Assembly (NCBI GenBank): GCA_964034945.1
Contig: OZ035960.1
Coordinates: 88,563,848-88,627,847, forward strand
Direction: 5' to 3'
DNA from: Chrysopilus asiliformis
Taxonomy: Eukaryota; Arthropoda; Insecta; Diptera; Rhagionidae
DNA: 64,000 nucleotides
Shown here in pieces: positions 10,214 through 20,944 of this stretch. Position numbers and translations under genes: made by a program. Position 1 is the first letter of the stretch; each line of letters begins with the position of its first letter. The notes beneath the pieces were generated by a model that was given only the letters and a program-made list of their open reading frames with translations, did no database searches and had not been told where the DNA came from.

Positions 10214-10699
10214 CCGTAAAACGGGATGTTGGCGGGTAACTTTGGCCCAACTCACAAAAAAGTTTGGCATCCCAATATGGCCTACATTTCTCATATTACA
10301 GGTTTTTTTTACTAGTCTCTTCGTTTTAGTAATTCGTTTTCAAATAAATACCGGTAATTGCTTGCCGCGGAAAATCGTGTGAGTCATACTGCGTGGAGCA
10401 TTATTAGTTGAAAGTGAAACGTACACTATTGATTCAAGGGTTGAAAATGTCTTTCTAAGATATTTGGTGTTAAATATAAAGTCACCCCAACCCTTCGGTG
10501 ACTTTGGCCCAAGCGAAAAACAAGTTCTGCAAAGAGCAGAACATAAAATGTTATTAATATTTTCCGCAATTAACGTTTAGTAAGGTTTGACAAAGAAAAT
10601 AAATACAAAAAACTATGTGGTACTTACGCACAAAGTAAAGATATATTCGAAAAATAATTAAGACCTTTTTTTTTGGGCCAAAGTCACCTAAGTATACGG
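10214..10699. mobile_element. TA-flanked MITE with CTTTGGCCCAA subterminal repeats
   Basis: The left end is TA|CCGTAAAACGGGATG and goes on to GTAACTTTGGCCCAA; the right end reversed is TA|CCGTATACTTAGGTG and goes on to ACTTTGGCCCAA. An additional GGTGACTTTGGCCCAAG lies near 10497. TA flanks suggest the Tc1/mariner/pogo group (inference). No transposase frame is visible in the 486 bp. Confidence 0.6.
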
Positions 10700-10778
10700 T
10701 ACTACTCAAATACGAAGTAACTAAAAAGTATAAAAAATAAAATCAAAAAAAAGCTTTTTTTTTCTTTAAAGCTTTTTT

Positions 10779-10933
10779 TTTAAATTGACTAAAAAGGAAA
10801 AAAAATTGTTTCAGCACTGTGTATCAGAAATAAAAGCGAGATAAATATTTATTTCATTTTTTATGCTTTTCTGGCTTTTATTTCTGATACACAGTGCTCA
10901 AAAAATTATTATTTCCTTTTTAGTGCATTTAAA
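10779..10933. mobile_element. small foldback element
   Basis: TTTAAATTGACTAAAAAGG at the left faces a reversed right end TTTAAATGCACTAAAAAGG, and an inner block GCACTGTGTATCAGAAATAA is exactly repeated in reverse near 10875-10897. The arms make up most of the 155 bp. Confidence 0.65.
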
Positions 10934-11404
10934 AAAAAATTTTTTTTGTCATTCACATAATCTCTCAATAGAATTTAAAATATTGTTTGGATATTTACGG
11001 AATATAACACGATAAAATCAAGAAATAAATATTTTTTTTTAGATTCTTCTTTAATCATAAACTTAAACTCTAGCGACTTAAATTTAATAATTCACAATTT
11101 ATAACCATTTACAAAAAAATCGCTATTTTCTATTACCACTTATCTCTAAAACTCTATCACTGTATAATCCCACACTTGAGGTACTCTAGTCGGTCTGATC
11201 GCTTTGGATTCAGGATTTAGAATGCCTGCTTGTTGGGAAAGTGGCAGCATTTGATAAGGGCACCATGTACTCTAGAAGCTGGTCAAACTTTCCGGAAGAT
11301 GCTTGTAGTGAGTCGTAATTCTTCTCGAATGTTCGTGTATTGCTGGTTCACGTCGCCGTTTTGCCGGAAATGGTTTTTTCAATATAATGGTTTTGTCGTT
11401 TAAA
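10934..11404. other. unassigned intergenic sequence
   Basis: AT-rich; no gene or element end recognised. Confidence 0.4.
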
Positions 11405-11571
11405 TATAACTTTCATTAACTTCGATTGCTAGCACGGCTTCCGCTGTTGGTGGGTTAAATAAAAAAATCATTACAAATTCATCAGTGGTTCGCAATCTAT
11501 GTAGATTGTGCTCGCAATAAGACATAAAATTGTTAGGGAATTTCAATTGAGGAGGTCCAGTTCCACCTTGA
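11405..11571 (-). repeat. dispersed repeat family B, copy 1
   Basis: On the minus strand this contains CCTCAATTGAAATTCCC, a TTGCGAACCAC block and CCACCAACAGCGGAAGCC, the same order of motifs as at 46670-46862, 59362-59585 and (minus) 35885-36045. It is cut at its edge by the hAT-type element that starts at 11580. Confidence 0.55.
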
Positions 11572-11579
11572 GATGTAAT

Positions 11580-12389
11580 TAGGGATGCCAACATCGAGGT
11601 ATGTTTTGCAAACATCGAGGTATCGTTGAAAAATATCGAGTTTTAACCTCGATGTTGAACGGGCCAAAATATCGAGGTATCGATGTTGTTATCCACGATG
11701 TTAGAATATTACTCTTCATAAAATTAGTAGAGAAACTAATTTTAGGACTAGAGGGACTAGTTTTTAGATAGATTTAATATAGCCACTCTACTTAAAGATT
11801 TGTTTCAATTTCCTTTGGTATCAATTTTCGGTTTCATCTTTCTACAAGATTTCGCAAAAAATACCAGAGCTAGCCATGAAATTTTACAGAGAAGTTTGGT
11901 CCTGATGTGGAAATCCGTTAACCGGAAGTAACCAAAACGGCGGTTTTTTAAAAACTACGATTTCGTTTTTTGCGATTTATTCCGAAACTAACCATTTTCC
12001 AGTAGTCTTATGTATTACAAAACTTGAAGACAATAAAATTTGCTACATTTTTGTCTTTTACTAAAACTCTGTATCTTAAGCCGTTATGAAGTTATGCCGA
12101 CATTTCAAAAAAATTAGTTTTTTGCGAATATCTCGAAAACTAACGGGTTTTTGGTGGTTAAACGTAAAAGAAGAATTAAAACCGTGTTAATTCTAACTGC
12201 GTGCACTCCACCCACAGCAGAGCATATGCCAGGTGGCTAAATTATTCATTAAATTTGACTTTTCCAAAACATCGGGAAAACATCGAGGTATCGATGTTTT
12301 CAGGACGATGTTTTTTGACATCGATGTCGCCTTACAAAAAACATCGATTTTCGATATATCGAGGTTTTATGAACGATTTTGCATCCCTA
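11580..12389. mobile_element. hAT-type non-autonomous element with perfect 8-bp duplication
   Basis: The ends read TAGGGATGC and GCATCCCTA, and the 8-mer GATGTAAT stands directly outside both (11572-11579 and 12390-12397). Both ends carry clustered ATCGAGGTATCGATGTT words facing inward. The 8-bp duplication and TAGGGATG terminus agree with hAT transposons, whose Ac member has a very similar end. No transposase is present in the 810 bp; the centre (about 11810-12180) is a reverse copy of dispersed family A. Confidence 0.8.
11810..12180 (-). repeat. dispersed repeat family A, copy 1, inside a hAT-type element
   Basis: On the minus strand it reads CCACCAAAAACCCGTTAGTT, ATATTCGCAAAAAACTAATT, GTTATACATAAGACTACT-like text, and GGTTACTTCCGGTTAACGGA, in the same order as in the copies at 34470-35340, 38041-38940 and 49125-49700. 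Confidence 0.6.
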
Positions 12390-12395
12390 GATGTA

Positions 12396-12500
12396 ATGCC
12401 ATAAATGGAAATAGTCTTTGGAACCAATTCATCTAAAAATTCCAAGCGGAATTAGTTGCAAACTGCAGGAAGAAAGACATTTCCATTTATTTATGGCCAC
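12396..12500. repeat. short inverted repeat
   Basis: GCCATAAATGGAAATAGTCTTT at the left pairs with a reversed right end GGCCATAAATAAATGGAAAT followed by GTCTTTC. It adjoins the right edge of the hAT-type element and may belong to the repeat into which that element jumped. Confidence 0.45.
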
Positions 12501-14139
12501 TGTTTAAATCTTCGATATCAATGAATGGTCTTCTCATTTGCCTCTAGGCTATACACATATAGACTCCACTGCAAAGAACAAAAAAAAACCTAAAGATTCT
12601 GGCTAAGAATTATTAGTTGGCGAAAAATATGGAGATGAAGACACGAAGAAACTGTAAGAAATTTAAGAAGATATACTATGATACTTGTTATCGATGTTCG
12701 TCCACCCATCATAACCAAAGTCATCACTTTCGGTCTGTTATTGTTTTAGAACCGTTTCTTCTCACTGTCCGTTGTTTAATTTTAACGTTAGTGCCACATC
12801 CATGGATCCATCCATCCATCCAAATCCATCCACATCCATCTAGCCAAATGTTAAACAATTCGACTAGGTATCCATCGGTGTAGCGCATCGGTCAAATATT
12901 TTTAACAGTCCGTTTGTCCGTCCGTCTGTCCGAAAATCTTAAAGAATGGATGGATGGACGACATGGCATTTTCTTCGTGTTATTTTCTTTCCCCAAAAAT
13001 ATGAAAAAAAATATGTTTTCATTTTTAATTTTGCGGTGGATTTTTTTTCCATGGCTGGTGGACTGCTGCTATTTTTCTATATGGTATTTTCCCCAAACTA
13101 ACAAACGAATGAGCGGTTATTTCGTCTCTGTTTCGACTGTCGATTATTATGATGATGATGATGGCGGTTTCTACTGTTTTACTTCTTTGAATATTATTTG
13201 TGTGGCCATTTATTAAAGTTCGTACGGTGCAGTGGTTTTGTTTTAACAACGCTCTTTCATGTGCCACATTAATGGATGGTTAGAGTACTGTAAGATGGCT
13301 ATTTTTTTTTGTATTTCAAAACCTATGCTTGGGAGTTTGAATTTTTTTTCTTTTGGTTTGGTTTGTTTTTGTTTTATTCACAGGTGAACATGGTTGAATA
13401 TTTGGTGGAAAGCAAATATGATTTTCTCTTTGGTAACGGTTAACAGCTAACACTTTTCATCTAAAGAAGACGTTGAATACACAAGAAACCACTAAAACTA
13501 TGGGCCGGCAATGGATTAATTTCAATTTGAAGTTTTTATTATAAAAGTGTGAAATCCAGTAAAGTCAATAAATGCCATTCGTTTTCTCACATTTTCGGTT
13601 ATTCTTTAGAATTCCTAATTATGTATATTCAATGGACTTTGATGACATATTTGCTGTAAACAGCTAATTCGTATCGGTACTTAGCTCTTAAGACAATGAT
13701 GAAGTGGGAAACAATGCCAGCGAACGAAAGATTTCAGCGACGAACCTGATTATGAAGAAAAGTTTGTTGCGGATTTATGCATTAAAAACCTACATTTTAT
13801 ATGGAATTAACATGATTACGTTCTTAATTTATCACAATTTTTTCTTTGCGTTCCTTTTTTAGCTCAACTGTAGATTTTGTCTATTATTAAAAATCGCAAA
13901 GTTCACATATATTGAAACCTAGATACTGTATGCCGTCAGTACTGTACACTTCACATTTTTTTTACTTCACACAATTACTACTTCGTGTACTTCACACACA
14001 TCAAAACAGACCTACGGAAATTTCACTATCCGATTTTCACGAAACTTTGCAAATTTGTAGAACTATGAAATTATCAGTTGTGATCAACACAAAACTTTCC
14101 TTTGTAAAACCTAGTTTTAGAAAAAAAAATATGTAAAAA
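12501..14139. other. unassigned intergenic sequence with ATCC/GGAT microsatellites
   Basis: ATCC-type runs lie at about 12798-12842 and a facing GGAT run at 12945-12962; a (GAT)n run is at 13148-13164. Nothing else is recognised. A CCGATTTTCACGAAACTTT word at 14030-14048 belongs to a motif repeated elsewhere in the window. Confidence 0.4.
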
Positions 14140-14484
14140 ATAGAATTTTTTGCAAATATCTCAAAAATACGTAAAAACCATTACAGCAAAAATGCAGGAA
14201 ATTGTATTTCCTTTGAATTCGGTTATATGCATTTTTTCATAATAGGGCATAGTGTCCGAGAAATTTTCAAAAAACTTAACTTTTTTGAAATATTTTGAGA
14301 ACCGTTAGAGATCGTATAAATCGTTAAAGCAAAAAAAAAAATGTGGAAAATTTCTTTCCTATAAATTTGGTAATATGCATTTTTTCTGAATTATTTTCAA
14401 ATTTCTTTAGGACCGTTAAAGATACCAAAAAAACCGTTAAAGCAAAAAATGTAGAAAATTTTATATCCTTGAAATTTTGTTATA
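14140..14484 (+). repeat. three diverged tandem units with AACCGTTAAAGCAAAAA core
   Basis: The sequence CCATTACAGCAAAAATG...GAAATTG (14179), then CGTTAAAGCAAAAAAAAAAATG...GAAAATT (14322), then CCGTTAAAGCAAAAAATGTA (14433) repeats with similar flanks TTTGGTAATATGCATTTTTT. The units resemble the ATCTCGATAACGGTAAAAG repeats of family A and may be distant relatives. Confidence 0.45.
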
Positions 14485-15449
14485 GGGTAAAGTCGGGTGA
14501 ATGGAACACCCTTTTTTATTTTTGAAATATCTCGGGAAATAAAAGAGCTTTTTAAACGAAACAAAAATAAAATCATTGTTTATTACAAACGTAAAAATAA
14601 AATCAGAACTCTGGCATAAAAAAAAAGGGTAATTCAATATTTTTTTTTTTATTTTAAAAAAAAGATCAAAAGTTCCATTTGTCCTCCATGGTCGGGTGAA
14701 ATGGAACTTACCATAAGGTGAAATGGAACACTACTTTTTATTCAAATTTTTATTGCCGCATTTATTCCAAGTCATTGCAAATGACGCGCAGGACTCGTGC
14801 GACCACAAATTACAGATGACACATTGAAGGCAGTCGTCTTTTTTTGCGTTTTCATGTACTCCTCCCCACATCCTACATAATTGTTTTTCCGAAATCTTCA
14901 GGTCCATCAGACTCGCTCATATAAATTATTTCGTCCCTTTCTTCTTCCGAGTCTTCATATTTTTGGGAAGCTGTCTTCCGCGGTTAAGATTTTTTAGATT
15001 TTTTTTTTGTTTTATAGGCTCCAATATTTATATGTTCCAATACTCCTCCGTTTGGCTGTTCCATTTCACCCTTTTGGTTGCATTTGACATTACTGTAAAT
15101 CAGAAACTAACATGTCTCGACTTGCTGCTTTTATCAATAAATTTACGTAGTGTGAATATAACTGTGCATTTTGATGTACCCACACAATCACTCCGCCAAA
15201 TACTTACCAAAAAAATTAAATCTAAAAAATCCACAAAAAAAGTTTTACGACAAAAACGATATTTTTTTTATGGTTTTTTGCTTATAAAAAATAAACAAAC
15301 GTATGCAGCGTGGCGATACCTTAACGCGTCGAGGTTTTCTGATATACCAAACAAACTGTTGCCGACAGCAATAGCAATTATGTTTGACAAGTGCGAAATA
15401 GTGGGGGTGTTCCATTTCACCTTCTGTTCCATTTCACCCGACTTTACCC
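14485..15449. mobile_element. TA-flanked element with GGGTAAAGTCGGGTGAA termini
   Basis: The left end is TA|GGGTAAAGTCGGGTGAATGG and the right end reversed is TA|GGGTAAAGTCGGGTGAAATG, and both carry GGAACA further in. Extra GGTGAAATGGAAC copies occur near 14694, 14718, 15060 and 15412. TA flanking suggests Tc1/mariner/pogo (inference). The 965-bp interior has open frames of up to 167 codons, but none shows a DDE transposase or helix-turn-helix that I recognise, so it is probably a decayed or non-autonomous copy. Confidence 0.65.
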
Positions 15450-16125
15450 TATTCCTTTTTTCCTGAACGCGCATAGGTTTCAAAAAAATTTTAAAAACGC
15501 TATTTTTCAATGGTCAAAAAAATTGTATCGGAGGTAACCGTTATACCCACCGTTGCTTTTCCAAAAATTGATAGAAAACTATGATTTTTGTAAAAGTTAA
15601 TAAGAAAAAAATTTCAAAGATCAACGCGTTCATGAGTTATTTAAGCGTTATCGAAGATTCTCGAGTTACGTAAAACGGACGGACCGACATCTGTACGGAT
15701 ATCCTCATAATTATGCCTGAAACGGATTTCGTAATGATCAGAAATTTTCTAACAAGTCGGTCTCCGCTATGAAAACAATACTTTCTATCTATAGAAGACG
15801 AAAGTAAATATTTGACATTTATTTGGTCAGTAATTCGGGTTTTAGGGGTTTCCCTTTAGGGAGTTTCATTGAAAAAATCATTTTTTGGTTGTTACTCGGA
15901 AAATAATGATCCGAATTGAATGAAAGATGAATGGATAGATGAATAAAAGATTAAAGAAATTTGCGACTATTTCATATGCAGGGAAAGTTTTGTTATGCTG
16001 CTTGTAGGTCAATAAAAAACAGTGGGTTTTGATGAAAAAGTTAGGAAATCAAATTAGGCTTGCCTAATTTAGTAAGTCCGCTTTAGATTTTTTTAAATCT
16101 ATAACATAGCTGGGCCGTGAAAATA
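15450..16125. other. unassigned sequence, partly repeat-like
   Basis: Between 15580 and 15720 the text ATGAGTTATTTAAGCG, ACGGACGGACCGACATCTG and CCTGAAACGGATTTCG has the look of a dispersed repeat tail. No gene is seen. Confidence 0.35.
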
Positions 16126-17303
16126 CAGAGTCTTTCAATAAGCACGCTCGAAGTTTGTTAGGTTATAACGGCCATATTGTTAAAGCAGCATCTGTCAAAT
16201 TTATTGTGAATTCTGTGGTCACCAGGAAAAACTGCTTCAGTCGAAAAAGCGTGTTTTGAGTAATTTGGGTTTAAAGTTTTGATTATTTTTTTTTTTGAAA
16301 GCAAAAATGACTTAGGTTATATGGTTTTAGCTCTGCCATTCTTCATAGGGGTACAGCATGAAAACCAAACTTTGACAGAATATAGAACTGGATAAGGAGA
16401 ATTCAAATATGCACCAACCTTTTAAACTACATAACTCGACTTAAGCGGTTTTTCCTTGTGACCACAGAATTATTCAATAGTGTCTGACAAATCACCATGG
16501 AAGGTTATAGCCTTGAACAACGTGTGCAAATCATCAAATTTGTTGAAGTTGGAAGTTGACCCAATTTTCGCCAAAAAAAAATCATCTTTAGCGACGAGGC
16601 TCATTTTCGGATGAATGGATATGTCAACAAGCAAAATTGTCAGATTTGGGGCGATACCAATACACACGAGATACACCAGCAGCAAATGCATCCCGAGAAA
16701 GTCACTGTTTGGTGCGGATTTTGGTCTGGCGAAATCATCGGTCCGAACTTCTTCCAAAACGAAACTGGCATTTCCATAACCGTCAACCGCGAGCGCTACA
16801 GATCGATGATAACTAACTTCTTGTGGTCTAAACTGGATGATATGGATACCGACAACATGTGGTTCCAACAGGACGGCGCTACACAGCAGATGCCACGATG
16901 GACATTCTGCACGAGCGATTTGTGGGCATGGTTATCTCGTGCTGTGGCGACGTGAACTGGCCAACGAGTTCGGGCGATTTGACGCCTTTAGACTTTTTCC
17001 TTTGGGGCTATTTTAAATCGCAGGTCTATGCGAATAAACCTCAAACAATTGATGACCTCAAAGCCAACATAACGAACGACATCCAGCAAATTCAGCCAGA
17101 TTTATACGACAAAGTCATCGAAAATTGGACCTCCCGAATACGTGCCACCAAGCAAAGCCGCGGCGAACATTTGAACGACGTTATATTCCATACTTAATGC
17201 CATAAAATATTCTTTCAAACGAAAACTAAAATTGAGTGTATGTCTCACACACAACTTGTTTTATTTACATTTAAAAATCGAGCGTCCTTATTGAAAGACC
17301 CTT
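16126..17303 (+). mobile_element. mariner-like element, internally deleted
   Basis: The ends read TA|CAGAGTCTTTCAATAAGCAC and, reversed, TA|AAGGGTCTTTCAATAAGGAC, both followed by GCTCGA. The body carries remains of a DDD/E transposase. TA duplication, about 28-bp terminal repeats and the transposase type agree on the Tc1/mariner superfamily. The copy at 31126-31683 has nearly the same terminal core (GGTCTTTCAACAAGGAC), so both come from related elements. Confidence 0.85.
16497..17197 (+). pseudogene. mariner-like transposase remnant
   Basis: The frame opens MEGYSLEQRVQIIKFVEVGS, the usual start of the helix-turn-helix part, then hits a TGA and jumps to the catalytic domain: IFSDEAHF (first Asp), VWCGFWSGEIIGP, WFQQDGA (second Asp) and, after a frameshift near 16880-16950, LTPLDFFLWGY (third acidic residue) and the C-terminal KVIENWTSRI..CG-like tail ending NDVIFHT. 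Roughly 130 residues between the first helix region and the first catalytic Asp are deleted. With a stop, a deletion and a frameshift it cannot encode an active enzyme. Confidence 0.85.
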
Positions 17304-17547
17304 TAATTTCTTGGGCAAAAATATTCCAAAAAAAAAATCTGTCTGTAGTGTCACTTTATTCGGGACGAAATCTTACCGGAAACATTTTTTTGGCCAAATA
17401 TTTTGAATTGACGAGGAAATTTCACTGGCAAATAAATCTTTTCCTATGATCCACAAATACAAATTTTTGGGAAACTTGAGTTTCAAAAAAAACTTTTGCT
17501 TTTATTGCATTGATATTTGACCGTTCACTTGTACATTCGGTTTAGGC

Positions 17548-17973
17548 TAGCGTGACCATTTTTTTTGGAGCCAAAGGGGGATAAAATGGGGGGGGGGTAA
17601 AAAATAAAAATGAAAAAAATTGTATTAATAAATCAAATTATGGATTTTTTAAGATTCATTGTATTTTTCTTGGGAAGAGATTTGTTTCAACATATCTTTG
17701 TCCTTTTTCAAATAATCGAAAAACTCCAAACAGATGAGATTGATATTGTTTTTGGTAATCTTTGGTAATTTGATCGCCGAGAAAATACGTTCCACTGGTG
17801 CTGATGTTCCTGGCAGAGCGAATGCGTATTCGACAATAGCCGAAAACTCGAAAAATGGCGTTTCTTTCATAAATAAATCTTGGAAAAAAGGTGGATTTTT
17901 CAGGGGGATTTGGGGGATAGCCAAGTCCGAAAGGTGGATAATCCCCCTCAAAGGGGGATAAATGGTCACGCTA
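17548..17973. mobile_element. hAT element, deletion derivative with perfect 8-bp duplication
   Basis: The ends read TAGCGTGACCAT and ATGGTCACGCTA, a perfect 12-bp inverted repeat. GTTTAGGC is duplicated immediately outside (17540-17547 and 17974-17981). The interior still encodes the C-terminal dimerisation region of a hAT transposase on the minus strand. It sits in a repeat that ends GTCGGACTC at 18058. Confidence 0.9.
17649..17969 (-). pseudogene. hAT transposase C-terminal dimerisation region
   Basis: The open frame contains FFEFSAIVEYAFALPGTSAP, then VERIFSAIKLPKITKNN and an acidic-basic tail. The pattern F..AL..P.(T/S)SA..ER.FS is the conserved hAT dimerisation motif found at the end of hobo/Ac/Tam3-type transposases. 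All upstream catalytic parts are missing and the frame runs into the left terminal repeat, so this is an internally deleted copy. No stop interrupts the remaining segment, which suggests limited decay since deletion. Confidence 0.8.
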
Positions 17974-17981
17974 GTTTAGGC

Positions 17982-18058
17982 CAAACTTTCGGCTTAATTT
18001 TGGCCGAAATTGAAGTTTGGTCGAAGGTGGTTAAAGCCGGTTAATCAGTCGGACTCTA
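17982..18058 (+). repeat. second copy of the GATTAATCGGTCGGACTC repeat
   Basis: GGCCAAACTTTCGGC, TTTGGCCGAAATTG, GGTCGAAGGTGG and GGTTAATCAGTCGGACTC correspond in order to 5161-5222. The hAT copy 17548-17973 appears to have inserted at its left side. Confidence 0.5.
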
Positions 18059-19805
18059 GTCGCCCCGCTCGCCAATATGAATACTAAAATCGCCATGATG
18101 TGACATTCAGAATAAGGATTGTAACATCGCCCCTCACCCCTTCCCTCTCACTTTCAAACCCCCTCACCATTTAGAATATTATTTCGCTGCGGACTCAAAA
18201 TACAGCTAAGATATTGCTTGTTATAAAAGAGAATACCGTCTTAATTGCTTACCATTGAAATCAAAAATGCTCTAATGCTAAGTTTTTGATCCGCATTAAC
18301 ACAAATGAAATTTCGAATTTTACATTTTATTTAAACGTTTCAGATCTTCCACAGAAATATCTAGAAAACTGCTAATTGTTGGAGAGAACATCTTATAAAA
18401 AATACACAAGCTGTAAAATTTGAAAGAAAAATCTGAAAACAATCTAAAAATCAGATGAAAATAATTTGGGCGAAATAAAAAAAAACGTGTAAAAATGTAT
18501 TTTTTTAATAATTTCTTTTATTTGATTTTAAATACGTTTTTTATACAAAAAATAAAATCAGTCCAAAAAATATTCTCATTTTTATAGTAAATTATAAGTA
18601 TAAATTTTAGATTAGTTTATTTTTTTCTTTTTTTAATTAAATATTTTCATTTAACTGTTATCATTTTAACTGGTCAATTTCATACTTTATTTCCTATTGA
18701 GTTCAAGAGATTTACTTTATATAAATTACAAATTGCGAGTTTGTTACAGAATTTTAACTACAAAACAATAAAAAAATTCATTGTATTTGTTTATTAAATC
18801 TTAAAAACAATCACAAGTAGTTGGAATTATCTTAATTATAATTACTTCATCATTTATAAATTATCATCGTTTTTGTTTTATTAATGTTAAATAACAATTG
18901 TGTGTGAATTTTATTTCAATTTGAGTTTTGTTGATCAGTCAAAAATGATAAATCAATTTTAAATACATTTAGTTATAAATAATATAACTAAAAAAAAAGA
19001 AAATCTAATTAAAGAGTGGAAAAAAATAATTTGAAAATAAAAAAATTGAGAAGTTTTTTTTACAATCTAAATTTTATATAAAGAGAAATTAAATTAATTA
19101 TAAATTTTAATTACTTTGACTTAGTTTTTCTTGTTTGTTTGTAATTACTTAGAAAAATTTCACAATTTCACAAACTAAAGAGAATCTGAGCTTTTTTCTT
19201 GCGAAAAAGTTATACATTTTGATAATTCGTCAATGGAAAATGTTGTTTTTTTTTTAAATGAAATAAAAAGAAATAAATGAAGGAAATTAATCACTAAAAC
19301 TATCAACATTATGAAAAAATATACAAATTTATTTCTTTTTACTTAATGCGAATGAAAAAAAAACCTACAAATATATTTTATAGTATTATCTCACTATAAA
19401 TTATAAACAAAATTGATCACAATATTTCTTACGCGCTAAACTTACATCTAGATGTGTCTATAACTTGTTTTTAGCATTTATTATAGTTAGTAGTCAAATT
19501 TTTCATTTTTTTTGTTTGCTTTTTTTTTGATTTCATATAAATTTTCTTTTATAAATAAGACTTAGTTATTGATTTCGACCTAGATATTAGGTTTACATGC
19601 ATACCTAAAGGGTAGAGATCTCATACATACTTAAAGTGATTTCAAATTAGGTTTTTTTTTATTAAATTTTTTAAGAATACTTCAGTGAGATTTTTTTTAA
19701 AATTTTATTTTTCCAAAAAAACTAAAATAGACAAATTTATGAATAGATACAATCGCTATAAAGACTGTTCTGGTGGTTTTGGGCGAGATTTTGAATAAAC
19801 ACCCG
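18059..19805. other. very AT-rich unassigned sequence
   Basis: Dominated by short A and T runs with no open frame of substance and no recognised element ends. It could be intergenic or, less likely, distal 3' UTR of Delta on the minus strand; the sequence does not decide. Confidence 0.35.
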
Positions 19806-19923
19806 TATTATGATTGTCGTGTCGTTTTCGACAAGCGTAGTTTTACGTGTTGTTGTTGGTAGAAAAACATTTACAACAACATGTGAAACGATTTTTGTCG
19901 AAAACGACACGACATTCGCAATA
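19806..19923. mobile_element. small inverted-repeat element around TGTCGTGTCGTTTTCGACAA
   Basis: TGTCGTGTCGTTTTCGACAA at 19815-19834 is exactly repeated in reverse at 19896-19914, with outer TATTATGAT against TATTGCGAA and inner GTGTTGTTGT against ATGTTGTTGT. Arms of about 50 bp span nearly the whole 118 bp. Confidence 0.65.
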
Positions 19924-20689
19924 GGAGTGAAACTAAGTGTTTGGAGATTAATCCGTACATTGTTTACATTTTTTACGCGTTGTTTACACCTAAAATTAGT
20001 GTAAAATCTACCAATACTTTACGAAACTCACGTTTTTTAACAAGTTCTGCGTAATTTATATCGTTTATGTGCAAAAAACCTGGCAATTTTTTATTATTTC
20101 TCACATGAAAATGAATAAATTCATTTCAATGTAAAAAACAAAATGTAAACAAAATGTAAACAAGCCAAAAAATTAGAACATTCAGCGATTGTGAGAAGAC
20201 AAAATATACAAAAGAAAATGCCAATGTATTTACTACATTTTATTCAAGTAGAATTCGAAATTTGAAGTTACAAATAATAAAGTCTATTGTATCTAAGTTT
20301 GTAAAAGATCATATGTTGTCAATGTGTTTACATTCGTGTTCGTCGAATTACACATCGTTCGAATTACAATGTGTTCGACGTTGTTTTGTAAAGCCAAAAA
20401 CCATTGTAAAACCATTTTTTTTATATTTCTACCACGTTGAAATATGCCTTTAAAAAGGCAATTACAAACATAGCAAAAATATAACGACAAAAATTTGGTT
20501 TTTTTTACAATATTTAATAAAAATGTAAGATTTTTTCTGTAGAAAGGTCTACAGAAATTCTGTAAATTTTGTGGAATGAGTTAAAAACCACTTTTGATCA
20601 AATTCTTTGTTTTTAATAATCGCTTTGAGAAATTCATTCCTTCAAACTGGCCTGAATTTGGACGATTTAAAAGAATTTTCGCCAGTTTG
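19924..20689. other. unassigned AT-rich sequence
   Basis: Contains repeated AAAATGTAAACAA words near 20130-20165; no gene or element boundary is recognised. Confidence 0.35.
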
Positions 20690-20944
20690 ACAAAATTTCA
20701 ATGTTTTAAGCTTAACTGAACAAAATTTCAATGTTTTTAAGCTTATCTGAACAAAATTTCAATGTTTTAAGCTTATCTGAACAAAATTTCAATGTTTTTA
20801 AGCTTATCTGAACAAAATTTCATTGTTTTAAGCTTATCTGAACAAAATTTCAATGTTTTAAGCTTATCTGAACAAAATTTCAATGTTTTTAAGCTTATCT
20901 GAACAAAATTTCAATGTTTATCTGAACAAAATTTCAATGTTTTT
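20690..20944. repeat. tandem repeat, 30-31-bp unit, about eight copies
   Basis: The unit AACAAAATTTCAATGTTTTA followed by AGCTTATCTG is repeated head to tail with one-base differences in the T run; the final copies lack the AAGCTT part. Unit-to-unit identity is very high, so the array is young. It is not CRISPR-like because there are no unique spacers. Confidence 0.9.

Noticed and set aside
14963..15466. 167-codon plus-strand frame within the TA element
   Set aside because: Its composition is low-complexity and it runs through the right terminal repeat; no transposase motif was recognised.
20690..20944. Regular repeats considered as CRISPR-like
   Set aside because: Units are head to tail without unique spacers, and the sequence is clearly from an animal genome.
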